Assembly: GCF_024341905.1 (NCBI RefSeq)
Contig: NZ_BQXY01000005.1
Location: 186,001 to 250,000 of the forward strand
Source: Clostridium folliculivorans
GTDB taxonomy: Bacteria > Bacillota > Clostridia > Clostridiales > Clostridiaceae
Reading direction: 5' to 3'
Length of the DNA stretch: 64,000 nucleotides
Under the pieces are notes generated by a model. It was not told the origin of the DNA. It was given only the letters and a program-made list of their open reading frames with translations, and searched no databases. The position numbers and the translations under genes are program-made. Below, in pieces: positions 27,704 through 37,669 of the stretch. Position 1 is the stretch's first letter, and each line of letters starts with the position of its first letter.

Positions 27704-28414
27704 TTAAACTAATTTTGGAAGGCCTTCAGCAAATCTGTAAAAGTCTTCGTAAGTACCTTTATAGTCTGCATTAGCTTCGTTTTCAGATCTTTGTAGTAAG
27801 TTATCAGTTATTAGATAAGTTCCAATTCCTAGCTTACCAGCAATCATATCTTCTTCTACGTCATTACCTACCATCATGCAGTCATTTGCTTTTTTTCCTA
27901 AATCATTTAATATTTCTTCATAAAATTTAACTTGAGGTTTACAGTAATGATTCTTTTCATATGAAGATATATAGATAAAGTCACTGGCATTTAATCCTGC
28001 CCATCTTATTCTATGAAGTATTGCTTTAAGAGGAAAAAGTGGGTTTGTCGCTATAACGAGCTCATAACCTTTTTCCTTTAGTAGGTCTACACTTTTTTGT
28101 ATATAATCATTTTCATATACAGCTTTTTTAGCATTTAAAAAACCTGTATCATAAAAAGTATAAAATCTTTCTTTATATATATTTATATCTGAATCGATTC
28201 TAGCTGCAAAGTCTTCCATAAATACTTCTTCATTAGTTTTGAAATCTAAATTTCTTACCATAGCTTCGGTAGAGGTCCATATGTTTTTAGCTAAGGTTTT
28301 TCCATCAATAAGATCTGAAAGATATATAGCCATTTCAGTAAAGTATATTTTTGTGAATTCATCTGTGTCCATAGGTAGCAAAGTTCCATCTAAATCAAAT
28401 AATATAGTATTCAT
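27704..28414 (-). CDS. HAD-superfamily hydrolase
   Basis: A 236-residue haloacid-dehalogenase-type phosphatase with all four motifs: FDLDGTLLP at residues 5-13, VIATNP near 113, CKPQVKFYEEI near 155, and MVGNDVEEDMIAG near 173. The cap is a small helical C1 type. The substrate is unknown; it is probably a sugar or nucleotide phosphate. It appears monocistronic. Confidence 0.88.
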   Translation of the reverse strand: MNTILFDLDGTLLPMDTDEFTKIYFTEMAIYLSDLIDGKTLAKNIWTSTEAMVRNLDFKTNEEVFMEDFAARIDSDINIYKERFYTFYDTGFLNAKKAVYENDYIQKSVDLLKEKGYELVIATNPLFPLKAILHRIRWAGLNASDFIYISSYEKNHYCKPQVKFYEEILNDLGKKANDCMMVGNDVEEDMIAGKLGIGTYLITDNLLQRSENEANADYKGTYEDFYRFAEGLPKLV

Positions 28415-28449
28415 AAAAATCTCCCATCTAACCTTTTATTTATTCATAT

Positions 28450-28487
28450 GTTGAAATTTAGGTGTTATCAAATCTTATACTTTAATA
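28450..28487 (-). repeat. Family B fragment, copy B5
   Basis: Only the stretch GTTGAAATTTAGGTGTTATC to ATACTTTAATAAAG remains, matching the same end of copy B4 at 51780. Confidence 0.45.
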
Positions 28488-28673
28488 AAGTTTATAAATA
28501 GCAATACATGCTTGTATAAACTAAAAGAAAGCATAATAGATATTATAATAAAATAATTTTATTAATACAATATTTTTGTAACAGCTTGTTTTTAGAAAAA
28601 ACAAAATGTCTATACTAGTTAACATGTTACTATTGTTGTTGCAAATGTTTACTGATAAAAGGTTTAAATATAA

Positions 28674-30134
<1,461 letters not shown>

Positions 30135-30136
30135 AA

Positions 30137-30225
30137 GTATCACTTCACAATTTGAGAAAGGTTTTTAAATCCTCTCATATGTATTTATGAAGGTTTAGAA
30201 AACACTATATCTATGAAGTGAAAAA
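30137..30225 (+). repeat. Decayed family A repeat, copy A3
   Basis: The outer pair TCACTTCA...TGAAGTGA and the interior TTTTTAAATCCTCTCA match family A at the same relative positions, but the GTGAGAG arm is lost. Confidence 0.5.
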
Positions 30226-30280
30226 TTATAAATAGCAAACCCTTATAGTTAATATATAATAAGTTCCAAACTTGAACTTG

Positions 30281-30342
30281 CACCTATTAGAGGTAGTATA
30301 AGAATATTATATTCTTATCTATATCTAGTAGGTGATTTTTTT
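30281..30342 (+). terminator. Terminator of the GH1 gene
   Basis: A long interrupted stem: CACCTATTAGA with TCTAGTAGGTG outside, TATAAGAAT with ATTCTTAT inside, followed by seven T. It lies 147 bp after the stop codon. Confidence 0.8.
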
Positions 30343-30346
30343 CATT

Positions 30347-30510
30347 TATGAATGTACTACTTCATATTAATTCTTTGCGTAAGCTCATTAAAGCGTCGGA
30401 TGATTAACCAATCAATTTCAGCACGGTGCTTTAATAGCGCCTAATGTTTATATTTTTAAATTCTCTCACCATAAGCTGTGAGAGTTTTAAAAATAGTATG
30501 GACTAGATTG
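30347..30510 (+). repeat. Family A repeat interrupted by family B, copy A4
   Basis: The left end GAATGTACTACTTCA and the core TTTTTAAATTCTCTCACC...GTGAGAGTTTTAAAAATAG are family A. A complete family B copy separates them, and the right terminal repeat is decayed. The order shows that B entered an existing A. Confidence 0.75.
30366..30441 (+). repeat. Family B dispersed repeat, copy B2, nested in A4
   Basis: It runs from ATTAATTCTTTGCGTAAG to TGCTTTAATAGCGCC and is nearly identical to the copy at 12320-12398. Its edges against the flanking family A sequence define the limits of the B unit. Confidence 0.8.
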
Positions 30511-30649
30511 AGAAAGTGTAAGTAGGATAAACTGTATATTAGGCTTTTAAGGTAAATTATTAGACAATTCTAAGAATTTTTCGAATTTGAAAGATTTCAT
30601 TAGCTATGATATCATTATAGCTATAATGTTTTAGGAGGTATTAAAAGTT

Positions 30650-31966
30650 ATGGACCCGAGCCCGTATGGTAGTATTTTGTTTCAATTATTATTAATAGTG
30701 TTTTTAACACTTATCAATGCTTTTTTCTCATCTGCAGAAATGGCTATAATTTCTTTAAATAAGAACAAGGTTAGAAATCTTGCTGAAAAAGGAAATAAGA
30801 AAGCCGTATCTTTAATAAAACTTTTGGACGAACCTAGTAACTTTTTGGCAACTATACAAGTTGGTATAACTCTTGCAAGCTTTTTTGCTAGTGCATCTGC
30901 TGCAACAGGAATAAGTGGTGAGTTTTCTGTATTCTTGGGTAAGTTTAATATACCATATAGCAGTCAAATCTCTTTGGTGGTAATAACTATCCTATTATCA
31001 TACTTCACACTAGTATTTGGAGAATTGTTCCCAAAAAGAGTTGCTCTTCAGAACTCAGAAGCAATAGCTATGTTTTCGGTAATGCCGATTGTGTTTGTTT
31101 CGAAAATAAGTAGCCCTTTTGTAAAATTCCTTTCAGGATCTACTAATTTATTGCTAAGACTTGTTGGAATTGATGGAAAGAACTTAGAAGAAAAGGTTTC
31201 GAAGGAAGAGATAAAGTCCTTAGTTCAAGTTGGACAAGAGCATGGTGTTATAAATGAGACTGAAAAGGAAATGATAGAAAGTATAATAGAATTTGATGAC
31301 AAGCTTGCAAAAGAAGTAATGACTCCAAGAACTGAAGTATTTTTATTAAATATAAATACTCCTATAAGAGAAATATCTTCAAAGTTATTAAATGAAAACT
31401 TCTCTAGAGTTCCCGTTTATGAAGGTCATATTGATAATATAATAGGTATACTATATATGAAAGATTTCTTCTTCCAGGCCAATAAGACAGGGATAGATAA
31501 GATTAACATAAGAAGTATATTAAGAACTCCTTATTTTGTTCCTGAGACTAACAATATAGATACACTGTTTAAAGAACTACAAGACTCTAAGAATCATATG
31601 GCTATTCTTATTGATGAATACGGTGGATTCTCAGGAGTAGTATCTATAGAAGATTTAATAGAAGAAGTTATGGGAAATATCTTTGATGAGTATGATGAGA
31701 ATGATAATGAAAGTGAAATTAAGAAGTTAGATAATAACACTTATTTAATAGATGGACTTTTATCAATAAATGATGTTAATGAACATCTACATTTAGATAT
31801 AGAAACTGACAACTTTGATACAATTGGCGGATTTCTTGTAAGTATGATAGGGAAAATTCCTAAGAGTGACGAAGAAAAAATAGTTGAATATAAAAATGTT
31901 ATGTTTAAGGTAGAAGAAGTTGGAGATAAAAGAATTAAAAAGATAAAAGCATGTATGACAAGATAA
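30650..31966 (+). CDS. CNNM/CorC-HlyC-type membrane protein (hemolysin-like), paralogue 1
   Basis: A 438-residue protein: an N-terminal DUF21/CNNM domain of about four spans (NAFFSSAEMAIISLNKNKV near 22, ATIQVGITLASFFASASAA near 72), then a CBS pair (about 205-330; AKEVMTPRTEVF, AILIDEYGGFSGVVSIEDLIEE) and a C-terminal CorC/HlyC domain. Members affect Mg2+/Co2+ handling; the old hemolysin name is not functional evidence. It is a close paralogue of 42546-43841. The ATG follows AGGAGGT. Confidence 0.9.
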   Translation: MDPSPYGSILFQLLLIVFLTLINAFFSSAEMAIISLNKNKVRNLAEKGNKKAVSLIKLLDEPSNFLATIQVGITLASFFASASAATGISGEFSVFLGKFNIPYSSQISLVVITILLSYFTLVFGELFPKRVALQNSEAIAMFSVMPIVFVSKISSPFVKFLSGSTNLLLRLVGIDGKNLEEKVSKEEIKSLVQVGQEHGVINETEKEMIESIIEFDDKLAKEVMTPRTEVFLLNINTPIREISSKLLNENFSRVPVYEGHIDNIIGILYMKDFFFQANKTGIDKINIRSILRTPYFVPETNNIDTLFKELQDSKNHMAILIDEYGGFSGVVSIEDLIEEVMGNIFDEYDENDNESEIKKLDNNTYLIDGLLSINDVNEHLHLDIETDNFDTIGGFLVSMIGKIPKSDEEKIVEYKNVMFKVEEVGDKRIKKIKACMTR

Positions 31967-31988
31967 TATAAATTTCTTAGATTATTTA

Positions 31989-32018
31989 AAAACCTTTGTT
32001 GAAAAACAAAGGTTTTTT
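31989..32018 (+). terminator. Terminator of CNNM paralogue 1
   Basis: The stem AAAACCTTTGTT/AACAAAGGTTTT with a 4-base loop and T run lies 22 bp after the stop. It is followed by ACTGTCTAGAAAAGTATAAA, which recurs after two other terminators. Confidence 0.9.
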
Positions 32019-32333
32019 ACTGTCTAGAAAAGTATAAAGTTTTTAATATAGCTAAATATAGATATTTCAATGGTTTTAGAAATTTTTTGTGTATAAACAG
32101 TAAAAAGTAAAACTTATTCGCCTGCCAGATTTTCCTCATATGAATTCGGAAAGGTAGATACGCAAAAAAACTTACTGAAGAAGGACACTTCAGTAACTTT
32201 TTTATTATTATCCTTACATGGACCAATCCGCTTTAGAACATAATAATATTAAGAGATGTTAAAGTACAGTATTGAACTTAAGAATGTATATTAAAATTAT
32301 TTATGGTGAGTGAGGTATAAGGGGGAATTTATA
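32019..32333 (+). other. Region upstream of the polysaccharide cassette
   Basis: No gene was found in this 315-bp stretch. It contains the terminator tail, the family C copy, and AT-rich DNA before the first cassette gene. No confident promoter was fixed. Confidence 0.5.
32118..32206 (+). repeat. Family C structured repeat with terminator-like hairpin, copy C2
   Basis: The conserved hairpin CTGCCAGATTTTCC...GGAAAGGTAG and the tail ATACGCAAAAAAA are followed by a perfect second stem TTACTGAAG/CTTCAGTAA and six T. Taken alone, the second part is a good intrinsic terminator on the plus strand. Confidence 0.7.
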
Positions 32334-34469
32334 ATGAAGAAGTTTTTAGCAGTGGTGATAACTTTAGCAATTCTTAGCTTTTCAATATGGAAATTTGGAT
32401 ATATAGTTAGGAATAAGTTTTCTACATATACAGAGGATAATACCAAATTCATTACTAAGGTAGATGCTAAAGATTTCTATATATATGAACTAGGAAAGTG
32501 GAAAAAGAGCTTTATAAAAGGTGTCAATATAGGTGCAGCTAAGCCAGGCAGCTTTCCGGGAGAACTTGCAATAACCAAGGAAGAATACAAAAGGTGGTTT
32601 AAATATATAAGTGAAATGAATGCTAATAGCATAAGAGTATATACTATCCTAAAGCCGGATTTTTATGAAGCGCTTTACGAATATAATCAAGAATCTATTA
32701 AGCCTTTATATCTATTTCAAGGTGTTTGGGTTAATGAAGAAGATATTATAAATATAAACAACGCAGAAAATCAAAAGATAAAGAATCAAGTAAAAGCTGA
32801 TATTAAAGCATTAGTTGATATAATTCATGGCAAAGCAGAATTACCAGAAAAAAAAGGTTATGCCAATGGTATTTATAAAAAAGATATATCTGAATATGTA
32901 GCAGGATGGATACTTGGAATAGAGTGGGATCCTGATTTTGTCATCAACACAAATGAAATCAATAATAAAAACAGTGAGTTTGAAGGGAAATATCTATACA
33001 CAAGCAATTCATCACCATTTGAAAAATTTCTCTGCGAAATAGGTGATTATGCTATAGACTATGAAACCTATAATTATAAAATGCAAAGAGCTACCGGTTT
33101 TACAAACTGGGTAACTACAGATATGTTATCTCATCCCAATGAACCATTACCTAAAGAAGATAAAGTAGCTGTAAATACAGAGCATATAAAAGCAAAACAA
33201 GCGTTTAAACCAGGATTATTTGCATCCTATCATATATATCCTTATTATCCAGATTTCATGAACTATCAACATGAATATGCACAATTTAAAGATCCTAATG
33301 GCAAGGTTAATACCTATAGGGCTTATCTAAAGGAGCTTAGAAAGCAGCATACAGTTCCTGTACTTGTTGCTGAATTCGGTATTCCTGCATCCAGAGGAAA
33401 GGCTCACGAAAATATACATATGGGATTTAATCAAGGTGATATTGATGAGAAGACGCAAGGAGAGATGGATAAGTTTATGTTGCAGAACATACATGATGAA
33501 GGTTATTGTGGGGGTCTTATATTCACATGGCAGGATGAATGGTTTAAGCGAACTTGGAATACTATGGATCTTGATATACCAGAAAGAAGGGCTTATTGGT
33601 CAAATCCTCAAACTAATGAGCAGGAATTTGGAGTTCTAGCCTTTGAACCTGGGAAGAAAGATAGTGAGTGTTATGTTGATGGAAACCCTGATGAATGGCA
33701 AAGTAGTAAGCTCTCAGCTAAAGGCAATGATTTTAGCGTTTATGCCAAACAGGATGAGAAATATTTATATCTATATGCCAAAGTAGATAATTTCAATTTA
33801 GAAAAAGATAAGTTCATTATCCCCATAGATGTAACTCCTAGTTCAGGTAGTTTATCCATTCAAGACACTGATATAAGGTTTCAAAGACCGATAGATTTTA
33901 TTGTAAATATTGATGGTAAAAGTAATTCAAGAATTATGGTACATAGTTATTACGATTCTTTTTATTACCTTTATGCAAAACAATTGAAGATGATAGATAG
34001 AAATACTGCATTTGAAAATAATGATAACAATATATTTAACCCAATATATTTATGTCTTAATAAAGAGCTATTACTTCCTCAAGATAAAGTTGTTATACCT
34101 CTATCAAAGTATGAAACTGGTAGATTAACCTTTGGTGATGGCAATCCAAAACATGATACATTTAACTCATTAACAGATTTTAATGTTAATGGAGATAATA
34201 TAGAAATAAGAATTCCATGGCAATTATTAAACTTTATGGATCCATCTACAAAGAGTATAATGAATGACTTTAATATTTATGGAATAAAAGCTACAAAAGT
34301 TGAAGGCATATATTTAGGAGGAATTCATGTAACTAATAATAAAAACATAAATAGTAATGAGATGGGATATTTTAGCTTGAATGAATGGAATAACCCAAGT
34401 TTTCATGAGAGGCTTAAGCCTTCTTATTACATATTAAAAGAAGCTTTTAAAGATATAGGAGGACAATAG
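32334..34469 (+). CDS. Secreted/anchored clan GH-A-like glycosidase with CBM9-like C terminus
   Basis: A 711-residue extracytoplasmic protein. An N-terminal signal anchor (2-22) is followed by a TIM-barrel-like domain of about 60-430 residues. Likely catalytic acids are Glu in GIEWDPDF near 196 and Glu in VLVAEFGIPASRG near 346, with GGLIFTWQDEWF after it. The C-terminal beta-rich domain opens with ECYVDGNPDEWQ, the hallmark of CBM9/DOMON-like modules. The start is the ATG at 32334 after AAGGGGG. It is the first gene of a tight four-gene unit ending in a processive glycosyltransferase, so it probably trims or binds the exported polymer. The family name and the reaction are inferred. Confidence 0.72.
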   Translation: MKKFLAVVITLAILSFSIWKFGYIVRNKFSTYTEDNTKFITKVDAKDFYIYELGKWKKSFIKGVNIGAAKPGSFPGELAITKEEYKRWFKYISEMNANSIRVYTILKPDFYEALYEYNQESIKPLYLFQGVWVNEEDIININNAENQKIKNQVKADIKALVDIIHGKAELPEKKGYANGIYKKDISEYVAGWILGIEWDPDFVINTNEINNKNSEFEGKYLYTSNSSPFEKFLCEIGDYAIDYETYNYKMQRATGFTNWVTTDMLSHPNEPLPKEDKVAVNTEHIKAKQAFKPGLFASYHIYPYYPDFMNYQHEYAQFKDPNGKVNTYRAYLKELRKQHTVPVLVAEFGIPASRGKAHENIHMGFNQGDIDEKTQGEMDKFMLQNIHDEGYCGGLIFTWQDEWFKRTWNTMDLDIPERRAYWSNPQTNEQEFGVLAFEPGKKDSECYVDGNPDEWQSSKLSAKGNDFSVYAKQDEKYLYLYAKVDNFNLEKDKFIIPIDVTPSSGSLSIQDTDIRFQRPIDFIVNIDGKSNSRIMVHSYYDSFYYLYAKQLKMIDRNTAFENNDNNIFNPIYLCLNKELLLPQDKVVIPLSKYETGRLTFGDGNPKHDTFNSLTDFNVNGDNIEIRIPWQLLNFMDPSTKSIMNDFNIYGIKATKVEGIYLGGIHVTNNKNINSNEMGYFSLNEWNNPSFHERLKPSYYILKEAFKDIGGQ

Positions 34470-34470
34470 G

Positions 34471-34878
34471 TTGAAAAATAAATCACTTTTAATGGTGAGC
34501 AGAGATGATAAAATGACCGGGGGAAGAATATTAATTGTGGATGATGATGTAACCTTAACCTCAATAATGGTAAGTAGATATAAGGAGAAGAATTACTCTG
34601 TTGCAGTTGCTGATAATGCAAATGCAGCTCTAGTATTAATGAAGTATACCTTGTTTAATCTTCTTATAATTGATTCTTATATGGATACTATGTATGCAGA
34701 TGAATTTATAAAAAAGGTTAAAAGACTAGATGAAAATATTAACATAATAGTCTTGTCTGCTCAGAAATCAACTGAAAATATAAATTATCTTTTAGAAATA
34801 GGAGCAAGTGAAATTGTAAAAAAACCATTTTCACCAAAAGAGATGGACGAAATCATAAAAAAGTATATAAAAGAATGA
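34471..34878 (+). CDS. Stand-alone response regulator receiver protein
   Basis: A 135-residue CheY-like receiver with no output domain. Acidic pocket Asp residues 24-26 (RILIVDDDVTL), phospho-acceptor Asp 68 (LLIIDSYMD), Ser in IIVLSAQ and Lys in IVKKPFSP near 114 are all present. The acceptor loop lacks the usual MP. The start is TTG at 34471, one base after the previous stop, with AGGAGG eight bases before it inside the upstream gene. No histidine kinase is adjacent, so phosphorylation must come from elsewhere; it may control the polymerase post-translationally. Confidence 0.88.
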   Translation: MKNKSLLMVSRDDKMTGGRILIVDDDVTLTSIMVSRYKEKNYSVAVADNANAALVLMKYTLFNLLIIDSYMDTMYADEFIKKVKRLDENINIIVLSAQKSTENINYLLEIGASEIVKKPFSPKEMDEIIKKYIKE

Positions 34879-34888
34879 TGGTGAATTC

Positions 34889-36055
34889 ATGGAACAGTAC
34901 ATATATTACTCTATAATTCTTTTTAGTACTATAGTAGCATTTCTTTATTTGTATATAATAGTGGAAAAGAGCATAGAAAAAATAGCTAGAAAACAGAAGT
35001 CTAGGTATGAGAAACAATTAATTCCTGAAATAGATTCTATAATTAATAAGGTAATAGATACTGGAAATATAAAAGATATCGATATTGATAGAAAGAGACT
35101 TAAAAAAATACTAAGGAATAGTATAAGGAGGGATATACTAGAAGAAAGAATAAGCTACTATCTTGAAAATTTCACTGGAGAATTTAGAGAAATCTTAATA
35201 CAATTTTGCGAAGATTATAGAATTGTAGAAGAAGAATTGAAAGATTTAAATACAAGAAATATATATAAGAAAGCACTATGCTGTAAGAAGTTGGGGGAAT
35301 TAAGAAGTAAAAAAGCCATAAAAGATTTATTAGAGCAAGTTTCTATATCTATACAAGATATAAAATATAATGCTCTTTTAGCTTTAGCAAAAATAGGAGA
35401 TGACCAAAGCTTTATAGATGCTTTTTCAAAGATAAATGGATCAATTCTCTTAAGTGAAAGAAGTCTCATTGAGATAATAGATAGCTTTGAAGGAAATAAA
35501 AGTTTTGTGTATTCAAAAATGATAGATGATGAAGACGAGTTTATAAGCTCGTTATTTATAAAATCTGCTGGCAATTCATTAGAGTATACCTTGATAGAGC
35601 CTATAGCAAAATATTTAGATAGTAATTCTAAAGAAAGAAGAATATCAGCAATAAAAGCTTTAGGTAATATGAAGGATACTCGTTATATAGATAAAATTTC
35701 TGATCTTTTAGATGATGAAAGTTGGGAAGTCCGGGCTTTAGCTGCTAAAACTCTGGGAAGATATAGTGATACAAATATCATACCTAAATTAATTGATAAA
35801 TTATCTGATAGGCAATGGTTTGTAAGATATAATTCTGCTGTTTCTATACTAAAGCTAGATGAGAGTTTGCAGTATGTGCATAAAGTATTTGAAGGGCATG
35901 ATAGGTTTGCTAAAGATATAATAATATCTGCTATGGAAGATACGGATCTAATGTCAAGAATATTTGATGAGGAGAATAACAAATACTATGATGAAAAATT
36001 AGCTGTACTTATAAAAAACTACATTGATAATGGTGGTGAAACAAAGGATGAGTAA
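34889..36055 (+). CDS. Membrane-anchored HEAT-repeat protein
   Basis: A 388-residue protein with one N-terminal span (about 5-25), a basic coiled region, and a C-terminal array of HEAT/PBS-type helical repeats. Examples are AIKDLLEQVSISIQDIKYNA, RRISAIKALGNMKDTRYI and SWEVRALAAKTLGRYSD. HEAT arrays are protein-docking platforms. Here it lies between a receiver protein and the glycosyltransferase, whose start overlaps its stop by 8 bp. It could be a scaffold connecting the receiver to the synthase; this is inference. Confidence 0.82.
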   Translation: MEQYIYYSIILFSTIVAFLYLYIIVEKSIEKIARKQKSRYEKQLIPEIDSIINKVIDTGNIKDIDIDRKRLKKILRNSIRRDILEERISYYLENFTGEFREILIQFCEDYRIVEEELKDLNTRNIYKKALCCKKLGELRSKKAIKDLLEQVSISIQDIKYNALLALAKIGDDQSFIDAFSKINGSILLSERSLIEIIDSFEGNKSFVYSKMIDDEDEFISSLFIKSAGNSLEYTLIEPIAKYLDSNSKERRISAIKALGNMKDTRYIDKISDLLDDESWEVRALAAKTLGRYSDTNIIPKLIDKLSDRQWFVRYNSAVSILKLDESLQYVHKVFEGHDRFAKDIIISAMEDTDLMSRIFDEENNKYYDEKLAVLIKNYIDNGGETKDE

Positions 36056-37454
36056 TATCTTAAGGGAAGTAATTTTAGCGTTTAACCACTTTATCTTATA
36101 TTATGTTCTTATTGTTAATGGGATATATTTTATTCAGCTTATATTATCAAGCTTTAACTTGTATGATTATATAAGAAAGATGAGATATTCGAACCACAAA
36201 AAATATACTGAATCAGATAATATGATTCCTATATCGGTATTAGTACCAGGCTATAATGAGCAAGAAACCATAGTAGACAACATAAAATCTCTTCTGGCTT
36301 TGAATTACCCTACATTTGAAATAGTAGTAATTAATGATGGTTCTAAAGATGAAACTCTAGAAAGAGTAATAGAAGCATTTAAGCTCAGAAAGGTATATCA
36401 ACCTATAAGATATAGAGTTGCTACCAACGAGATCAAAGCAGTATATAAAAATATAGATATACCTAAACTAGTAGTGGTAGATAAGGTAAATGGAGGAAAG
36501 GCTGATGCCTTAAATGCAGGAATAAATATATCTAGATATCCAGTGTTTGCATCTATTGACGCTGATTCAATATTAGAAAGTGACTCCTTAGTAAGAGTTA
36601 TAATGCCTTTTGTAGAAGATAAACTCACAATAGCTGTAGGCGGAATAGTGAGAATTGCCAATGGAAGCACAATAGATAATGGTAAGATAAAAGAAATAAG
36701 GTTACCTAAAAATAGAGTAGCTATGTTTCAGATAGTTGAGTATCTTAGAGCATTCTTAACAGGTAGAATGGGGTGGGATGCAATTGATGCTTTGCTTATA
36801 ATATCTGGAGCTTTTGGAGCATTTAAAAAAGAGAGCGTTATAGAAGTTGGTGGTTATACTGTTAAAACTATAGGTGAAGATATGGAACTAGTAGTAAGGC
36901 TTCATAGAATTATGAGAGAAAGAAAAGAGAAATATAGAATAAAATTTATACCAGACCCAGTTTGTTGGACTCAAGCTCCTGAGAAGTTTAAGGATTTAAG
37001 GGTGCAACGAAGAAGATGGCAGATTGGACTTATGGATAGTCTGTTCAAACATAAACGGCTACTTTTTAATCCTAGATATGGTAAGATAGGTATCTTAGCG
37101 GCTCCTTATTTTTGGGTGTTCGAGATGATTGGACCTATAGTGGAAGTAGTTGGATATGTGTTTATTCCTTTATCATATTTTTTCGGAGTACTTAATGTTA
37201 GGTATTTTCTACTTTTTTTAGCTTCATCCATACTATATGGAGTTATACTTTCTATAGGAGCGATATTACTGGAGGAATACACTTTTAATAAGTATCCATC
37301 AATATGGCAGCTAATGAAATTAACTTTCTATGGAATAATAGAGAACTTTGGATATAGGCAGATGACTACGCTATACAGATTAGAAGGTATAATAAAATTT
37401 AGAAAGCTAAAGGGAAGTTGGGGAAGTATAAAAAGAAAAAAGTTCCAGGGGTAA
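36048..37454 (+). CDS. Processive family 2 glycosyltransferase (polysaccharide synthase-like)
   Basis: A 468-residue membrane enzyme. One N-terminal span is followed by a GT-A domain with SVLVPGYNEQETI, VVINDGSKDE, SIDADSILESDS near 170 and TIGEDMELVVRL near 277. The QRRRW motif (near 320) marks processive synthases such as those for hyaluronan, PNAG and cellulose. Three or four C-terminal spans would form the export channel. No PilZ domain is seen. The start at the ATG overlapping the HEAT stop (ATGAGTAA) after GGTGGTG is preferred over an ATG eight codons earlier. The polymer is unknown. Confidence 0.9.
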   Translation: MSNILREVILAFNHFILYYVLIVNGIYFIQLILSSFNLYDYIRKMRYSNHKKYTESDNMIPISVLVPGYNEQETIVDNIKSLLALNYPTFEIVVINDGSKDETLERVIEAFKLRKVYQPIRYRVATNEIKAVYKNIDIPKLVVVDKVNGGKADALNAGINISRYPVFASIDADSILESDSLVRVIMPFVEDKLTIAVGGIVRIANGSTIDNGKIKEIRLPKNRVAMFQIVEYLRAFLTGRMGWDAIDALLIISGAFGAFKKESVIEVGGYTVKTIGEDMELVVRLHRIMRERKEKYRIKFIPDPVCWTQAPEKFKDLRVQRRRWQIGLMDSLFKHKRLLFNPRYGKIGILAAPYFWVFEMIGPIVEVVGYVFIPLSYFFGVLNVRYFLLFLASSILYGVILSIGAILLEEYTFNKYPSIWQLMKLTFYGIIENFGYRQMTTLYRLEGIIKFRKLKGSWGSIKRKKFQG

Positions 37455-37468
37455 AACAATACATATTA

Positions 37469-37562
37469 ATGTACCACTTCGTACAGTAATTTATACTTTT
37501 AAGCTTTCTCACCAGAATCTGTGAGTGCATTAAAAATAGACCTATGATCGAAGTGGTACAGC
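37469..37562 (+). repeat. Family A dispersed repeat, copy A5
   Basis: The ends ATGTACCACTTCGTA and ATCGAAGTGGTACA are well conserved. The interior CTTTCTCACCAGAATCTGTG and TTAAAAATAGA fits the family. It lies 14 bp after the GT2 stop. Confidence 0.82.
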
Positions 37563-37669
37563 TTTAAAGAGTTCCTATGAAGAAACTTAATTTACACTTG
37601 TTCGCAAATCAAGTACCTATGAATTATAGCATGTATAAATTAATAGTTGGATAGAAACTCTATATGTGA

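Noticed and set aside
28611..28630. GntR/HutC-like operator (GTCTATAC) upstream of the GH1 gene
   Set aside because: Only an eight-base match, not fully symmetric, and no GntR-type gene is nearby.
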